Source: Aureimonas sp. AU22
GTDB taxonomy: Bacteria > Pseudomonadota > Alphaproteobacteria > Rhizobiales > Rhizobiaceae
Length of the DNA: 64,000 nucleotides
Reading direction: 5' to 3'
Assembly: GCF_001463745.1 (NCBI RefSeq)
Contig: NZ_BBWJ01000040.1
Coordinates: forward strand, 1-64,000
The position numbers were made by a program, and so were the translations under genes. The notes under the pieces are model-generated. The model ran no database searches and was not told where the DNA came from. It saw only the letters and a program-made list of their open reading frames with translations. This document shows, one piece after another, positions 63,521 through 64,000 of this stretch; the stretch's first letter is position 1, and each line of letters begins with the position of its first letter.

Positions 63521-64000
63521 ATGCGCGTCGGCGTACCGAAGGAGATCAAGAACAACGAGTTCCGCGTCGGGATGACGCCCGGCGCGGTGTCGGAGCTTAC
63601 GCACCGGGGCCACGAGGTCGTCGTCGAAACCGGAGCCGGCGACGGGATCGGGCTCGACGACGCCAGCTACCTCGCCGCTGGCGCGAGGATCGCCACGAGC
63701 CCCGACGAGGTGTTTGCCGCCGACATGATCGTCAAGGTGAAGGAGCCGCTGGCCGACGAGCGCAAACGCCTGCGTCCGGGGCAGATCCTGTTCACTTACC
63801 TTCACCTCGCCCCGGATCTCCAGCAGACACGCGACCTGATGGCGTCCGGCGCCGTCTGCATCGCCTACGAGACGGTGACTTCGGCCACGGGTTCCCTGCC
63901 GCTCCTGGTCCCGATGTCGGAGGTCGCCGGTCGGCTCGCGCCGCAGGTCGGCGCGCACTCGCTGGAGAAGGCGCAGGGCGGACGCGGCGTGCTCCTCGGT
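63521..64000 (+). CDS. ald: Alanine dehydrogenase (partial, 3' end outside window)
   Basis: The first 160 residues of an alanine dehydrogenase, cut by the window edge. MRVGVPKEIKNNEFRVGMTP contains the substrate-binding Arg; KVKEPLADE holds the catalytic Lys region and FTYLHLAPD the His. It oxidatively deaminates L-alanine to pyruvate with NAD+. Together with the preceding omega-aminotransferase this forms an amine-disposal loop. GGGAGG precedes the ATG. Confidence 0.95.
   Translation, partial: MRVGVPKEIKNNEFRVGMTPGAVSELTHRGHEVVVETGAGDGIGLDDASYLAAGARIATSPDEVFAADMIVKVKEPLADERKRLRPGQILFTYLHLAPDLQQTRDLMASGAVCIAYETVTSATGSLPLLVPMSEVAGRLAPQVGAHSLEKAQGGRGVLLG

Overview
The window is GC-rich and densely coded, with strict ATGA/TGATG start-stop overlaps. 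Its gene families (caa3-type oxidase cluster, liu leucine-catabolism operon, Tct tricarboxylate transporters, RpiR/PfkB sugar locus, paired OmpR-type two-component systems) suggest an alphaproteobacterium, probably Hyphomicrobiales. That placement is inference; no rRNA, tRNA or other phylogenetic marker was seen.

Layout. 1-6804: the end of a periplasmic-type molybdenum hydroxylase operon (FAD and 2Fe-2S subunits), an MFS exporter, a small secreted repeat protein, a response regulator/histidine kinase pair and a metallophosphoesterase. 6823-17564: a complete Tn7-like transposon of 10,742 bp. It has TGT...ACA ends, a perfect 5-bp target duplication (CGGCC), TnsA, TnsB, TnsC and a large TniQ/TnsD-type protein, and four cargo genes: two small unknowns, a soluble AAA+/M41 FtsH-like protease and a degenerate DnaQ-like protein. 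It sits 18 bp past the metallophosphoesterase stop codon, a geometry like that of Tn7 and glmS. 17565-18540: wreckage, including a second decayed left-type transposon end and a PP2C phosphatase pseudogene.

18540-28019 (minus strand): a fused indolepyruvate ferredoxin oxidoreductase, then liuA-liuB-liuD-(mvaB pseudogene)-liuC. The leucine pathway is nearly complete but its HMG-CoA lyase is deleted and frameshifted. An Lrp-type regulator is divergent. 28705-35510: LysR regulator, a swivel-first aconitase-like fusion, TctC-TctB-TctA and an RraA-type aldolase, read together as uptake and degradation of an unidentified tricarboxylate or related hydroxy-acid. 35714-36328: TRIC-family channel. 37301-43776: operator plus sugar isomerase, ribose-type ABC transporter, RpiR regulator and PfkB kinase.

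43996-50019: remnant of a YdeP-type oxidoreductase, then a caa3 cytochrome oxidase cluster flanked by two monohaem cytochromes c. 50298-54136: GGDEF/EAL protein, a PhcB-like methyltransferase and an ABC ATPase remnant. 54265-61045: a second two-component system, paralogous to the first, divergent from an RND efflux operon. 61074-64000: dienelactone hydrolase, beta-alanine:pyruvate-type aminotransferase and the start of alanine dehydrogenase, which could together return amino groups and regenerate pyruvate.
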